Origin: Nocardioides litoris
Lineage (GTDB): Bacteria; Actinomycetota; Actinomycetes; Propionibacteriales; Nocardioidaceae
Reading direction: 5' to 3'
Assembly (NCBI RefSeq): GCF_006346315.1
Contig: NZ_VDMR01000001.1
Coordinates: 124,001-188,000, forward strand
Length of the DNA: 64,000 nt
In this document: piece after piece, positions 41,467 to 50,011 of the stretch
Layout of the letters: each line of letters starts with the position of its first letter
Numbering within the stretch: the stretch's first letter is position 1
Notes under the pieces: model-generated
Seen by the model: the letters and a program-made list of their open reading frames with translations, nothing else
Told to the model about the DNA's origin: nothing
Database searches by the model: none
Translations under genes and position numbers: made by a program

Positions 41467-42567
41467 GTGCAGGCCGCCCCCCTCGACCGCGTGCAGCAGC
41501 GGAGCCGCCGGAGCCTGCGCGAGCGCCTGCAGCGGTTCCGCGACAAGCGGTGGCAGATCGCCCAGTGCGCGGTGGCGGCGGGGGTGGCGTGGTTCATCGC
41601 GCGCGACCTGCTCGGCCACGACGTGCCGGTCTTCGCGCCGATCGCGGCGGTGGTCAGCCTCGGCACGTCGTACGCCCAGCGCCTGCGGCGGGTCGCCGAG
41701 GTCACCGCGGGGGTGGCCATCGGGGTCTTCCTGGGCGACCTGCTGGTCGCGCTGCTCGGGTCGGGCGCCTGGCAGATCGCGCTCATCGTCGGGCTGGCCA
41801 TGACGGCGGCGGTGATGCTCGACGCGGGCACGCTCTTCGTCAACCAGGCCGCCATCCAGAGCCTGTTCGTCGCGGCCCTGGTGCCCACGACCGGCGACTC
41901 CCTCCTGCGCTGGACCGACGCGCTCGTCGGGGGAGCGGTCGCGCTCGTCGCGGCGACCGTCGTGCCCGCCGCGCCCCTGCGCCGACCGCGGGAGCAGGCC
42001 GGCGCGGTGCTGGAGAAGGTCGCCGAGCTGCTCCGCTCGGCCGGCCAGGTCATGGTCGACGGCGACGCCGACCGCGGGCTCGACCTGCTCGCCGACGCCC
42101 GCGCGACCGACCAGCTCGTCCGTCGTCTCCAGGCCGCCGCCGACGAGGGCATGGCCGTCGTCGCGAGCTCGCCGTTCCGCGTGCGCCACCGCCCCGGCAT
42201 CCGGCGCATGAACGAGCTCGTCGAGCCGCTCGACCGCGCCCTGCGCAGCACCCGTGTGCTGGTCCGCCAGGTCGCGGTCGGCGCCTACCGCCGCCGGCCC
42301 TTCCCCGCGTCGTACGCCGCCCTGGTCGACGACCTCGCCGACGCCGTCCTCGAGGTGGTGGCCGAGCTCGACGCCGACCGGATGCCGGCCGCCGTGCGCG
42401 AGCGGCTCGTCGATCTCGGCCACGCCACCTCGCGTGTCGGCCGCGCCGAGGAGATGAACGCCGAGGTCGTGCTCGTGCAGGTGCGCTCCGTCATCGCCGA
42501 CCTGCTCATGCTCACCGGCCTCGGCAGCCTCGAGGCCACCGACGCCCTCCCGCCGCCGCCCCGCTGA
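41467..42567 (+). CDS. FUSC family (aromatic acid exporter-like) membrane protein
   Basis: A 366-residue protein. Residues 30-165 hold about six membrane segments in the FUSC pattern (CAVAAGVAWFIARDLLG, PVFAPIAAVVSLGTSY, VGGAVALVAATVVPA), with the motif RRVAEVTAGVAIGVFLGDLL. The rest is a cytoplasmic helical domain. Related proteins export aromatic acids or other small molecules, so export of a product from the neighbouring operon is possible but unproven. GTG at 41467 has GAGGAT 6 bases before it. Confidence 0.83.
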   Translation: MQAAPLDRVQQRSRRSLRERLQRFRDKRWQIAQCAVAAGVAWFIARDLLGHDVPVFAPIAAVVSLGTSYAQRLRRVAEVTAGVAIGVFLGDLLVALLGSGAWQIALIVGLAMTAAVMLDAGTLFVNQAAIQSLFVAALVPTTGDSLLRWTDALVGGAVALVAATVVPAAPLRRPREQAGAVLEKVAELLRSAGQVMVDGDADRGLDLLADARATDQLVRRLQAAADEGMAVVASSPFRVRHRPGIRRMNELVEPLDRALRSTRVLVRQVAVGAYRRRPFPASYAALVDDLADAVLEVVAELDADRMPAAVRERLVDLGHATSRVGRAEEMNAEVVLVQVRSVIADLLMLTGLGSLEATDALPPPPR

Positions 42568-42809
42568 CCCGGGTCGGCCACCCCGCCTGACCTGCACCGA
42601 TGCCCCCCGTGCGGGTGGAGGTGCACGGGTGCGATGGACGTTATGTTCGATTCGTCACCGTCGGACGACTCACGCAGCTCGGATGCCGGAGACGTCAGGT
42701 CCGGGCGTGATGGCGCTGTCCGCCCGGCTCGTCTGAGGCCCTGCCGTTGCTCCCCCGCCGGCGGGGTCTCAGTCGTTGTGCGCCACCCCCACCCCCCGAA
42801 CGAGGCACC
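42568..42809 (+). promoter_or_regulatory. Long, possibly structured leader of the GlgC-like gene
   Basis: A 242-base gap with an AT-richer stretch ATGGACGTTATGTTCGATTC at 42634-42653 that may be the promoter. Next is a two-part stem, AGACG...CGTCT around CCGGGCG...CGCCCGG (42691-42738), then a CCCCGCCGGCGGGG palindrome (about 42756-42769). No known riboswitch could be matched. Confidence 0.35.
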
Positions 42810-44072
42810 GTGCCCGGACCACCCACCCTCCGCCGCCCCCGCGTCCTGGCGATCGTGCAGGCCGGCGGCGCCGGCTCGCGCATGGACGTGCTGACCCGCG
42901 AGCGCGCCAAGCCGGCGCTGCCGTTCGCCGGCACCTACCAGCTCGTCGACTTCCCCCTGTCCAACCTCGCGCACAGCGGCGTGCAGGACGTGTGGCTCTC
43001 GGTGCAGTTCCAGGCCGCGACGCTCGCCGAGCAGGTCGCCAACGGGCGGCCGTGGAACCTGGACCGCAACGACGGCGGACTGCGCCTCCTCATGCCCCAG
43101 CAGGGCACCGGGAGCCTCGACGAGGACGGGTTCGCCACCGGCAACGCCGACGAGCTCTACCGCATCCGCGACCAGGTGCAGGCCTTCGCGCCCGACGTGC
43201 TGCTGGTGCTCAGCGCTGACCACGTCTACCGGCTCGACCTCGCCGAGGTGGTCGACGGCCACCTGGCCTCCGGCGCCGAGTGCACCGTCGTCACGTCCAC
43301 CGTGCCGATCGAGGAGGCGGGCGACCACGCGGTCGTCGAGGTCGACGCCGACGGCCGGGTGACCGGCTTCGCCCACAAGCCCGACCACCCGACGAGCGGG
43401 CTCGTCGCGACCGAGGTCTTCGCCCACGACCCCGCCGTCCTCGTCCCGGTGCTCGAGGAGCTCCACCGCGAGCTCGGGGCCGGCGCCGAGCCGGGCGACA
43501 CCGGGCTCGGCGACTTCGGCGAGCACCTGCTGCCGCGCCTGGTCGCCCGTGGCCGCACCCGCCAGCACGACCTGCCCGGCTACTGGCGCGACCTCGGCCA
43601 GCCCCACCTGTACCTGCGCGCCCACCGCGACGTCCTCCTCGACGGCGCCGGGGTCCTCGACGTGCCCGGGTGGCCCATCCTCAGCCACCAGCCCCAGCGG
43701 GCCCCGGCGCGGGTGCTGGCCGGCGCCGAGGTCGTCGACAGCCTGGTCAGCCCGGGCGCGACGGTCGCGGGCGTCGTACGACGCAGCGTGCTCGGTCCTG
43801 GCGCGGTGGTCGAGGCGGGGGCCGAGGTGGTCGACGCGGTCGTCTTCGCCGACTCCGTCGTGCGGGCCGGCGCCTCGGTGCACCGGGCCGTCGTCGACAC
43901 CCGCTGCGAGATCGGTCCCGACGCCCGTGTCGGCGGCCCGGAGGCCGACCTCGACGACCCCGACGCCATCACGCTCGTCGGGCGGGGGAGCCACGTGCCT
44001 GCGGGCGCGGTGGTCCCCGCCGGTGGCCGCCTCGAGCCCGGCACCGGTTGGAAGGCGGAGCCTGTCACCTGA
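42810..44072 (+). CDS. Glucose-1-phosphate adenylyltransferase family (GlgC-like) nucleotidyltransferase
   Basis: A 420-residue protein. The N-terminal nucleotidyltransferase domain has VQAGGAGSRMDVLTRERAKP, then FPLSNLAHSGVQDVWL, LVLSADHVYRLDL and FGEHLLPRLVARG. The C-terminal 120 residues form a left-handed beta-helix of hexapeptide repeats (VVDSLVSPGATVAGVVRRSV). It is similar in size to GlgC (about 400) and probably makes ADP-glucose or another NDP-sugar for glycogen, trehalose or glycan synthesis. GTG at 42810 with a GAGG ribosome site. The long leader suggests regulation. Confidence 0.85.
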   Translation: MPGPPTLRRPRVLAIVQAGGAGSRMDVLTRERAKPALPFAGTYQLVDFPLSNLAHSGVQDVWLSVQFQAATLAEQVANGRPWNLDRNDGGLRLLMPQQGTGSLDEDGFATGNADELYRIRDQVQAFAPDVLLVLSADHVYRLDLAEVVDGHLASGAECTVVTSTVPIEEAGDHAVVEVDADGRVTGFAHKPDHPTSGLVATEVFAHDPAVLVPVLEELHRELGAGAEPGDTGLGDFGEHLLPRLVARGRTRQHDLPGYWRDLGQPHLYLRAHRDVLLDGAGVLDVPGWPILSHQPQRAPARVLAGAEVVDSLVSPGATVAGVVRRSVLGPGAVVEAGAEVVDAVVFADSVVRAGASVHRAVVDTRCEIGPDARVGGPEADLDDPDAITLVGRGSHVPAGAVVPAGGRLEPGTGWKAEPVT

Positions 44073-44132
44073 TCGGCCGGTCCGAGCCTCGGACGGTGGC
44101 ACCAAGGTCACTCGACAAGGTAGACATAGGAC

Positions 44133-44168
44133 ACGTCGCCGCGACCGTGCACCCGGTCGCGGCGACGT
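44133..44168. terminator. Perfect 14-bp stem terminator between convergent genes
   Basis: ACGTCGCCGCGACC and GGTCGCGGCGACGT pair perfectly around the 8-base loop GTGCACCC. It lies between the GlgC-like gene and the convergent secreted/membrane protein, so it can serve both. Confidence 0.85.
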
Positions 44169-44193
44169 ACGTCGTCAGGGCGTCGGCAGGGCG

Positions 44194-44667
44194 TCAGGCC
44201 GGGCAGGTCGCCTGCAGGTAGGCGTCGAGGTCCGCGCCGTCGGCCTCGACGTCGGTGGGTCCCTCGGTCGGGCCGCCGGCCTCGCCGAGCGAGCCCGCCA
44301 CGAGCTGCCGCAGGCTGGCCATGCCGCCGTCGGAGAGGCCCAGCGGCTGTCCCTCGGCGAGCAGGGCCTGGCCGGCCTCGACCAGCACGGTGGCCTGGGC
44401 GTCCTCGGGGGTGGCGACGAAGCGGGTGCTGGCCTCGGTGAAGGTCCGGAACGACCGGCACCACGTCTCCGGGTCGGGTCGCACCGCCGAGGTCGGTGTC
44501 GCGAGCGAGGCCCCGGAGGTGCTCGGCTCGGGCGTGCCGGTGCCGGGGCCGGTCTCCGGGTCGCCCCGGCCGCCGATGCCCAGCAGGACCAGGACCACCG
44601 CGACCACGAGGGTCAGGGGGACCAGTGCCGTCGCCGCGCGTCGCGCCGCACCTGCCCCACCAGCCAC
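44194..44667 (-). CDS. Hypothetical membrane-anchored or secreted protein
   Basis: A 157-residue protein with an N-terminal membrane segment at about 13-31 (ALVPLTLVVAVVLVLLG) and then a Pro/Thr/Gly-rich linker. An extracytoplasmic domain (about 65-157) follows, with two Cys (TWCRSF, LQATCPA) that could form a disulphide. I do not recognise the family. GTG at 44667 has TAACCT 7 bases upstream. It is next to, but not clearly co-transcribed with, the zinc-related pair. Confidence 0.65.
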   Translation of the reverse strand: MAGGAGAARRAATALVPLTLVVAVVLVLLGIGGRGDPETGPGTGTPEPSTSGASLATPTSAVRPDPETWCRSFRTFTEASTRFVATPEDAQATVLVEAGQALLAEGQPLGLSDGGMASLRQLVAGSLGEAGGPTEGPTDVEADGADLDAYLQATCPA

Positions 44668-44688
44668 GCCGTCGAGGTTAGCCAGCCC

Positions 44689-45450
44689 CTACTCGTAGGT
44701 CTGGGTGGGCGCCGCGGTCTCCTCGACCGCCGTGGCGCTGATCACGGGCGCGCCGGTGCCGGCGCCGCCCGTGCCGGACCGGTAGGTACCGGTCACGTCG
44801 ACCCACTGGTCACGCTCGGGCCGGTCGGCCCCCTCGACCTCCACCCGGTAGGACGTCGCGTCGGCGGCGCAGCACCCGATCGCCATCCGGGTGACGTACC
44901 AGCCGCCGTCCTGGTCGTAGGAGACGAACCCGCTCAGCTCGACCGGGCGGTCCTCGAGGGTCTGCCCGCCCTCCTGGGCGCGCCAGATGAACTCGGTGAC
45001 CTCGACCGGCACGACCTCGTCGGGCGAGCCCGACAGGTCGGAGAACGACGCCGGGGTGGCCACGACGGGCGTCTCGTCGGAACGCCGCTCGGCGAGGTAG
45101 GACCCCAGCTGCGGCGGGCTGATGACGAAGGTGACGAGGCCGGGCAGGACCAGCAGCCAGGTCACGACCGGCACCGGGCCGTGGCCGTGCCCGTCGCCGC
45201 CGTCCCCGTGGCCGTCCCCGTCGCCGTGGTCGTCACCGGGGTCGTGGGGGGCCAGGACCAGCCCGACCGCCAGGAGCACGAGCACCACGCCGCTGACCAG
45301 CAGCGGCCACTTCATCCACGGCGTCACGTAGCGCAGGTAGGCGTCGCTGAGCGCGAGCCGCACGAGGACCGCGCCGAGGAAGGCCATCAGCAGGCCCTGC
45401 GTCGGGCGGGTCAGGGTGCCGCCGGCCAGGCGCCGTCGCAGCCCGTTCAC
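44689..45450 (-). CDS. TIGR03943/DUF1980 family membrane protein (YcgQ-like)
   Basis: A 253-residue protein with two N-terminal membrane helices, a His/Asp/Gly-rich loop (DDHGDGDGHGDGGDGHGHG at about 73-92), a third helix (WLLVLPGLVTFVI) and an extracytoplasmic C-terminal domain with WYVTRMAIGCCAADA. B. subtilis YcgQ (UPF0703) and its partner YcgR are Zur-regulated. The His-rich loop supports metal handling. GTG at 45450 overlaps the permease stop, so it is co-translated with the YraQ/YcgR-like gene. Confidence 0.83.
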   Translation of the reverse strand: MNGLRRRLAGGTLTRPTQGLLMAFLGAVLVRLALSDAYLRYVTPWMKWPLLVSGVVLVLLAVGLVLAPHDPGDDHGDGDGHGDGGDGHGHGPVPVVTWLLVLPGLVTFVISPPQLGSYLAERRSDETPVVATPASFSDLSGSPDEVVPVEVTEFIWRAQEGGQTLEDRPVELSGFVSYDQDGGWYVTRMAIGCCAADATSYRVEVEGADRPERDQWVDVTGTYRSGTGGAGTGAPVISATAVEETAAPTQTYE

Positions 45451-46460
45451 AGCAGCCACCAGCCCACCCCGACGGCGGAGAGCATGGCGGTGAGGATCAC
45501 GACCGGCACGAACTGCCGGGCGAACGGCACGCCGAAGGTGCCCGCCTCCATGCTGGCCAACTTGACGTCCATCGCCGGGCCGACCACGAGGAAGACGAGC
45601 TTGGCGGTGTCGGAGAACGCCGTGAGGCTGGCCGCGACGAACGCGTCGGACTCCGAGCACAGTGCGACCAGGAAGGCGAACAGCGCCAGCGTCACCACGC
45701 CGAGCACGGCCTGGCCGGCGACGGAGTCGACGATCGCGCGGGGCACGAAGGTGTTGATCGCCGCGGCCAGCATCGCGCCGATGACGAGGAAGCCGGAGGC
45801 GTGCAGGAAGTCGTGGCGCACGGTCTCGACGAACTTCTCGCGCTTGGTCATGCCCTCGCCGAACTCGGCGATGCGCTGGGCGATCGGCAGCCGGTCACCG
45901 CGCGAGAGCACCCACCAGCCGACGAGCACCGCGGTGGTCAGCGAGGCGAGGAACCGCGCCAGCACCATCTCCGGCTGGCCCGGGAACGCGACCGCCGTGG
46001 AGACCAGCACCGCCGGGTTGATCGCGGGCGCGGCGAGCAGGAACGTCATCGCCACGGCCGGCGCGACGCCGCGTCGTACGAGGCTGCCGGCGATCGGCAC
46101 GGCCGCGCACTCGCACCCGGGCAGCGCGACGCCGGCAGCGCCGGCCACCGGCACGCCGAGCACGGGCCGCGTGGGCAGCACCTTCTTCAGCAGGTCGTCG
46201 GAGAGCAGCGCCGCGATGACGGCCGAGAGCAGCACGCCCACGAGCAGGAACGGCGTCGACTGCACGACGATCGCCACGAAGATCGTCGACCAGGTCGACA
46301 GCGACGGGTGGTCGAGCAGCGGCACCAGCCAGCGGCCGCCGACGAGCACCAGCAAGATGGCGACAGCGACGAGCTCGACCTGGCCGACGGCCCGCCGGCG
46401 GGGCCGCTCGGGTGGCGCGGCCGCCCGGGCGGACGACGCGGACGAGGTGGAAGGGGACAC
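45447..46460 (-). CDS. Permease of the DUF318/UPF0718 family (YcgR/YraQ-like)
   Basis: A 337-residue membrane protein with about eight helices. Family landmarks are FVAIVVQSTPFLLVGVLLSA, LPGCECAAVPIAGSL with its Cys pair, AMTFLLAAPAINPAVLVST and LCSESDAFVAASL. It forms an operon with the YcgQ-like gene. GTG at 46460; a Zur box begins 10 bases upstream, placing the operon under zinc repression. A role in zinc uptake or metallochaperone delivery is inferred from the Bacillus precedent. Confidence 0.85.
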   Translation of the reverse strand: MSPSTSSASSARAAAPPERPRRRAVGQVELVAVAILLVLVGGRWLVPLLDHPSLSTWSTIFVAIVVQSTPFLLVGVLLSAVIAALLSDDLLKKVLPTRPVLGVPVAGAAGVALPGCECAAVPIAGSLVRRGVAPAVAMTFLLAAPAINPAVLVSTAVAFPGQPEMVLARFLASLTTAVLVGWWVLSRGDRLPIAQRIAEFGEGMTKREKFVETVRHDFLHASGFLVIGAMLAAAINTFVPRAIVDSVAGQAVLGVVTLALFAFLVALCSESDAFVAASLTAFSDTAKLVFLVVGPAMDVKLASMEAGTFGVPFARQFVPVVILTAMLSAVGVGWWLL

Positions 46461-46470
46461 GAGGCGTTAG

Positions 46471-46485
46471 TGAACATCATTATCG
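46471..46485. promoter_or_regulatory. Zur box in the divergent permease-zur gap
   Basis: On the minus strand it reads CGATAATGATGTTCA, differing from the actinobacterial Zur consensus form TGATAATGATTTTCA at two positions. It lies 10 bases upstream of the YcgR-like gene and 63 upstream of the zur GTG, so one site could control both. Confidence 0.75.
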
Positions 46486-46548
46486 GACGCGACGCGAGCG
46501 TCGTCGCCGTCCGTCCCCCGGCCGTGACCTGGGAGTAACGTGGACGTC

Positions 46549-46974
46549 GTGAACGACCAGGCCGCCACCCGCCCCGCCGGCACGCGGTCGACCCGGCAGA
46601 AGCGCGCCGTCGAGGCGGCGCTCAGCTCCTCCGGTGACTTCCGCACGGCGCAGGAGATCCACGACGCCCTGCGCCGCGACGGCGAGTCGGTCGGCCTGGC
46701 CACCGTCTACCGCACCCTGCAGACCCTCACCGACCTCGGCGAGGTCGACGTCGTCAAGACCGACGGCGGCGAGGCGGTCTACCGTCGCTGCAGCCCCACC
46801 CACCACCACCACCTCGTGTGCCGCCAGTGCGGCCGCACCGTCGAGATCGCCGGCCCCGCCGTCGAGCGGTGGGCCTCGGCGCAGGCCGCCGAGCACGGGT
46901 ACGCCGACGTCTCCCACACCGTCGAGCTCTTCGGCACCTGCCCGGAGTGCCAGAAGGCCCTCACCTCCTCCTGA
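46549..46974 (+). CDS. zur: Fur-family zinc uptake regulator Zur
   Basis: A 141-residue Fur-family repressor. The winged helix (about 15-85) has SSSGDFRTAQEIHDALRRDG and VGLATVYRTLQTL. The dimerisation/metal domain has THHHHLVCRQCGRTVEIAG and a second zinc pair in GTCPECQ. Divergence from a zinc-type permease with a Zur box identifies it as Zur and not Fur. GTG at 46549 is preferred over GTG at 46540 because TAACGT lies exactly 7 bases before it. Confidence 0.9.
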   Translation: MNDQAATRPAGTRSTRQKRAVEAALSSSGDFRTAQEIHDALRRDGESVGLATVYRTLQTLTDLGEVDVVKTDGGEAVYRRCSPTHHHHLVCRQCGRTVEIAGPAVERWASAQAAEHGYADVSHTVELFGTCPECQKALTSS

Positions 46975-46982
46975 CGCTGCGG

Positions 46983-47018
46983 CCCGAGACAGGACTCCGT
47001 CCTTCCTCGACCACCGTG
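46983..47018 (+). repeat. Dispersed palindromic repeat, copy 7
   Basis: CCGAGAC, inner stem GGAC-TCC-GTCC, then TTCCTCGACCACC. The first arm lacks its GTGGT. It starts 8 bases after the zur stop. Confidence 0.85.
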
Positions 47019-47079
47019 TGCTCGCCTCCGCGGTCGACCGTGCCCCACGGTGGTGACGGTGCTCGCGCCCGACCGGGCC

Positions 47080-47124
47080 GCACGGTGGTCGAGGAAGGCG
47101 CCCTGGCGCCTGTCTCGAGACCAC
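47080..47124 (-). repeat. Dispersed palindromic repeat, copy 8
   Basis: Full-length, inverted relative to copy 7, with inner stem GGCGCC-CT-GGCGCC. A short degenerate CCCACGGTGGT fragment lies between the two at about 47044. Confidence 0.9.
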
Positions 47125-47224
47125 TCCCAGCCGCCGCGGTCTGGAGGCACTCCCGTGTCGCCGAGGCACCCCTCCGGCCGCCGGGGTGAGCAGGGGCGGC
47201 GCCGCGCGGTGACATCGTGCCGCC

Positions 47225-48493
47225 GTGGGACCTGACACCTCGACCGAGACCGACGTCGTGGTCGTCGGCGCGGGCCTGGCGGGCCTGCGCTGCGCGCTCG
47301 CCCTGCACGAGGGCGGCTACGACGTCACCGTGCTCGAGGCCGCCGACGCGGTGGGCGGGCGCATCCGCACCGACGTCGTCGACGGGTTCCGGGCCGACCG
47401 CGGGTTCCAGCTGCTCAACCCCGCCTACCCCGCCCTGGCCGGCTGCGTCGACGTCGACGCGCTGCACCTGCAGTCCTTCGCCGCCGGTGTCACCGCGCTG
47501 ACCGACGACGGTCCGCGCCGCCTCGCCCACCCGCTGCGCGAGCCGCGACTCGTCCCGACCACCCTCGCGACCGGCGTACGACGACCGGGCGAGCTGGCCG
47601 CGGTGGCCCGGTGGCTGCGGCCGCTGCTCACCCCGCGGCCGCGGCGCACGCTGTCGCAGGTCCTCGACGGGCGGACGCAGCGCAGCCGCGCCGAGGCCCT
47701 CGACCGGGCCGGCGTCGACGGGCTGCTGCGCCGCGTGCTCGACCGGTTCCTGGCCGGGGTGCTGCTCGAGGACGGGGGCTCGACGGCCGACGACTACGCC
47801 CAGGTCCTGGTCTGGATGTTCGCCAAGGGCGTGCCGGGCCTGCCCCGCGACGGCATGCAGGCCCTGCCCGAGCAGCTCGCGGCCCGCCTCGCCGGCCGGG
47901 TGCGCACCGGCGCCCCGGTCGAGGCGGTCGACGGCACCACCGTGCACGCCGGCGGCACGGCCCACGCCGCCCGCGCGGTGGTCGTCGCCACCGGCGGTCC
48001 CGAGGCGGCCGGCCTGGTCGGGGTGCCGGCACCGGTGACCAAGGGCGTCGTCACCACCTGGTGGGCGGCCGACGACGCGCCCCGCACCGGCGGGCTCCTG
48101 CACGTCGACGGCCGCACCCGCGTCGGTGGCCCGGTGGTCAACTGCGCCGTCGTGTCCGACGCCGCCCCGAGCTACGCCCCGCGCGGGCGCCGCCTGCTGC
48201 AGGCCTCGGCGCTGCTCGGGCCCGACCGGGTGCCGACCGAGGCCGACGTCCGCCGCCACACCTCCGAGCTCCTCGGCGTCCCGCTCGCCGAGGCCGCGCG
48301 CTGGGAGGTGCTGGTGCGCCACGAGGTCCCGCACGCCCTCCCGGCCCAGCCGGCGCCGTACACCGCGACCAAGCCGGTCGACCTCGGCGACGGCCGGTTC
48401 GTCTGCGGCGACCACCGCGACACCGGCTCCATCCAGGGCGCCCTGGTCAGCGGCCGCCGCACCGCCGCCGCGGTGGCGGCCCGGCTGGGCTGA
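47225..48493 (+). CDS. FAD-dependent amine oxidase/phytoene desaturase-like oxidoreductase
   Basis: A 422-residue flavoprotein. The N-terminal FAD motif VVVVGAGLAGLRCALAL and the following VLEAADAVGGRIRT are typical of the monoamine oxidase/protoporphyrinogen oxidase group; the C-terminal FAD contact is VCGDHRDTGSIQGALVSG. The substrate is unknown. GTG at 47225. It is followed after 4 bases by a small membrane-protein gene, so the pair is probably an operon. Confidence 0.83.
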   Translation: MGPDTSTETDVVVVGAGLAGLRCALALHEGGYDVTVLEAADAVGGRIRTDVVDGFRADRGFQLLNPAYPALAGCVDVDALHLQSFAAGVTALTDDGPRRLAHPLREPRLVPTTLATGVRRPGELAAVARWLRPLLTPRPRRTLSQVLDGRTQRSRAEALDRAGVDGLLRRVLDRFLAGVLLEDGGSTADDYAQVLVWMFAKGVPGLPRDGMQALPEQLAARLAGRVRTGAPVEAVDGTTVHAGGTAHAARAVVVATGGPEAAGLVGVPAPVTKGVVTTWWAADDAPRTGGLLHVDGRTRVGGPVVNCAVVSDAAPSYAPRGRRLLQASALLGPDRVPTEADVRRHTSELLGVPLAEAARWEVLVRHEVPHALPAQPAPYTATKPVDLGDGRFVCGDHRDTGSIQGALVSGRRTAAAVAARLG

Positions 48494-48497
48494 GGCC

Positions 48498-48905
48498 GTG
48501 ACCGCCTTCGCGCTGGCGGCCGCGCTGCACGCGGGCTTCCAGCTCACGGTGACCGTGCTGGTCTACCCCGCGCTCGCCGAGGTGCCCGCCGACGGCTGGG
48601 CGCGCGCCCACGACCGGCACTCGCGCCGCATCGCGCCCGTCGTCGGCCTCGTGTACGCCGCCCTGCTGGTCGCCGGGGTGGTCGCGGTGCTGGAGGGGCC
48701 CGGCGTCCTGGGCTGGGTCGGGCTCGCGGCGACGGCGGTCGCCCTGGGGGTGACCGCGACCCTGGCCGCGCCGATCCACGGCCGCCTCGGGCAGCGGGGC
48801 GCCGGTGACGACCGACTGGTGCGGCGGCTGCTCGTGGTCGACCGGGTGCGCTGCGCCGGGGCGGTCGTCGGGGCCGTGGCTGCCGCGCTGGCCGTCCTGG
48901 GCTGA
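48498..48905 (+). CDS. Small four-helix membrane protein
   Basis: A 135-residue hydrophobic protein with about four membrane segments (FALAAALHAGFQLTVTVLVY, GLVYAALLVAGVVAVL, GLAATAVALGVTATLAAP, AGAVVGAVAAALAVLG). A conserved-looking HAGFQLTVTVLVYPAL start and APIHGRL loop suggest a DUF1772-like family, but I am not certain. GTG at 48498 is just downstream of the FAD oxidoreductase, so the two may work together. Confidence 0.6.
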   Translation: MTAFALAAALHAGFQLTVTVLVYPALAEVPADGWARAHDRHSRRIAPVVGLVYAALLVAGVVAVLEGPGVLGWVGLAATAVALGVTATLAAPIHGRLGQRGAGDDRLVRRLLVVDRVRCAGAVVGAVAAALAVLG

Positions 48906-48964
48906 GCACGGCCTGACCCCTCCGGATGTCCCGCCCACGCCGTGGGTCGGCCACGATCGGGCCC

Positions 48965-49909
48965 GTGACCAGCAACGGGGGCAGCAACGAGGTCGTGGTG
49001 GTCGGCGCGGGCATCTCGGGGGTCGCCTGCGCCCGCGAGCTGGTGGCGGGTGGGGTGCCGGTGCGGCTGCACGACCGCGGCCGCAAGGTCGGGGGCCGGA
49101 TGGCCTCGCGCCGTCTCGACGGCCGCCCGGTCGACACCGGCGCGTCGTACTTCACCGTCGGTGACGACGACTTCGCCGCTGTGGTCGACGACTGGCGCGA
49201 GCGCGGCCTGGCCACCCCCTGGACCGACACCTTCCACGTCCTGGCGCCGGGCGCGGAGCCGGAGGCCAAGTCCGGCCCGGTCCGCTGGGGCGCGCCGGGC
49301 GGCCTCCGCTCGCTGGTCGAGGACCTCGCCCGCGACCTCGACGTCCACCACGGCGAGCTCGACCGGGCGCCCGACGACGGCGCCGCGCTCGTGCTGGCCA
49401 TGCCCGACCCGCAGGCCGTGCGCCTGCTGGGCGACGACCACCCCGACGTACGACGCCGCCTGGACCGGCCGTGGGAGCCGGTGCTCGCGCTGGCCGCCCG
49501 CTGGCCCGAGCGGGCGTGGTCCTTCGACGGCGCGTTCGTGCACGACGACCCGGTGCTGGAGTGGGTCGCCGACGACGGCCGCCGCCGCGGCGACGGTGCC
49601 CCGGTGCTGGTCGCCCACTCGACCCCGGCCTTCGCCGAGCCCCACCTGGCAGACCCGCAGGCCGCGGCCGGCCCGATGACCGAGGCCCTGTGCGCGCTGC
49701 TCGACCTGCCGGCGCCGACGTCGACCCACCTCCACCGCTGGTCGCTGGCCAAGCCGGCGGGCGAGCGCGAGGACCCCTTCCTGCTCGTCGAGTCCGACGG
49801 CCGGGCGGTCGGGGTGTGCGGCGACGCGTGGGGGCCGACCTCGAAGGTCGAGACGGCGTGGCTCTCGGGCCGGGCGCTCGGCCGGGCGCTGGTCGACCGC
49901 CTCGCCTAG
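48965..49909 (+). CDS. FAD/NAD(P)-dependent oxidoreductase, renalase-like
   Basis: A 314-residue flavoprotein with the renalase-type layout. The N-terminal FAD motif is VVVVGAGISGVACARELVA, followed by KVGGRMASRRLDGRPVDTGA and YFTV; the C-terminal FAD site is VGVCGDAWGPTSKVETAWLS. Bacterial renalase-like enzymes oxidise alpha-NAD(P)H isomers. The two flavoproteins flanking the small membrane protein are unlike in sequence. GTG at 48965. Confidence 0.8.
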   Translation: MTSNGGSNEVVVVGAGISGVACARELVAGGVPVRLHDRGRKVGGRMASRRLDGRPVDTGASYFTVGDDDFAAVVDDWRERGLATPWTDTFHVLAPGAEPEAKSGPVRWGAPGGLRSLVEDLARDLDVHHGELDRAPDDGAALVLAMPDPQAVRLLGDDHPDVRRRLDRPWEPVLALAARWPERAWSFDGAFVHDDPVLEWVADDGRRRGDGAPVLVAHSTPAFAEPHLADPQAAAGPMTEALCALLDLPAPTSTHLHRWSLAKPAGEREDPFLLVESDGRAVGVCGDAWGPTSKVETAWLSGRALGRALVDRLA

Positions 49910-50011
49910 GGACTCGTCCTGGTGCCGCCACCCCGCGGGGTGCGGACGGACCCCGTCGCTCCGCTGCACCCTCGAAGCACTGGTCCCGCCACTCGAGGAA
50001 AGGGTGACGAC

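Noticed and set aside
42634..42660. LexA/SOS box near TTATGTTCGATTCGT
   Set aside because: Only a GTTCG half-site is present, without a CGAAC partner at the right spacing.
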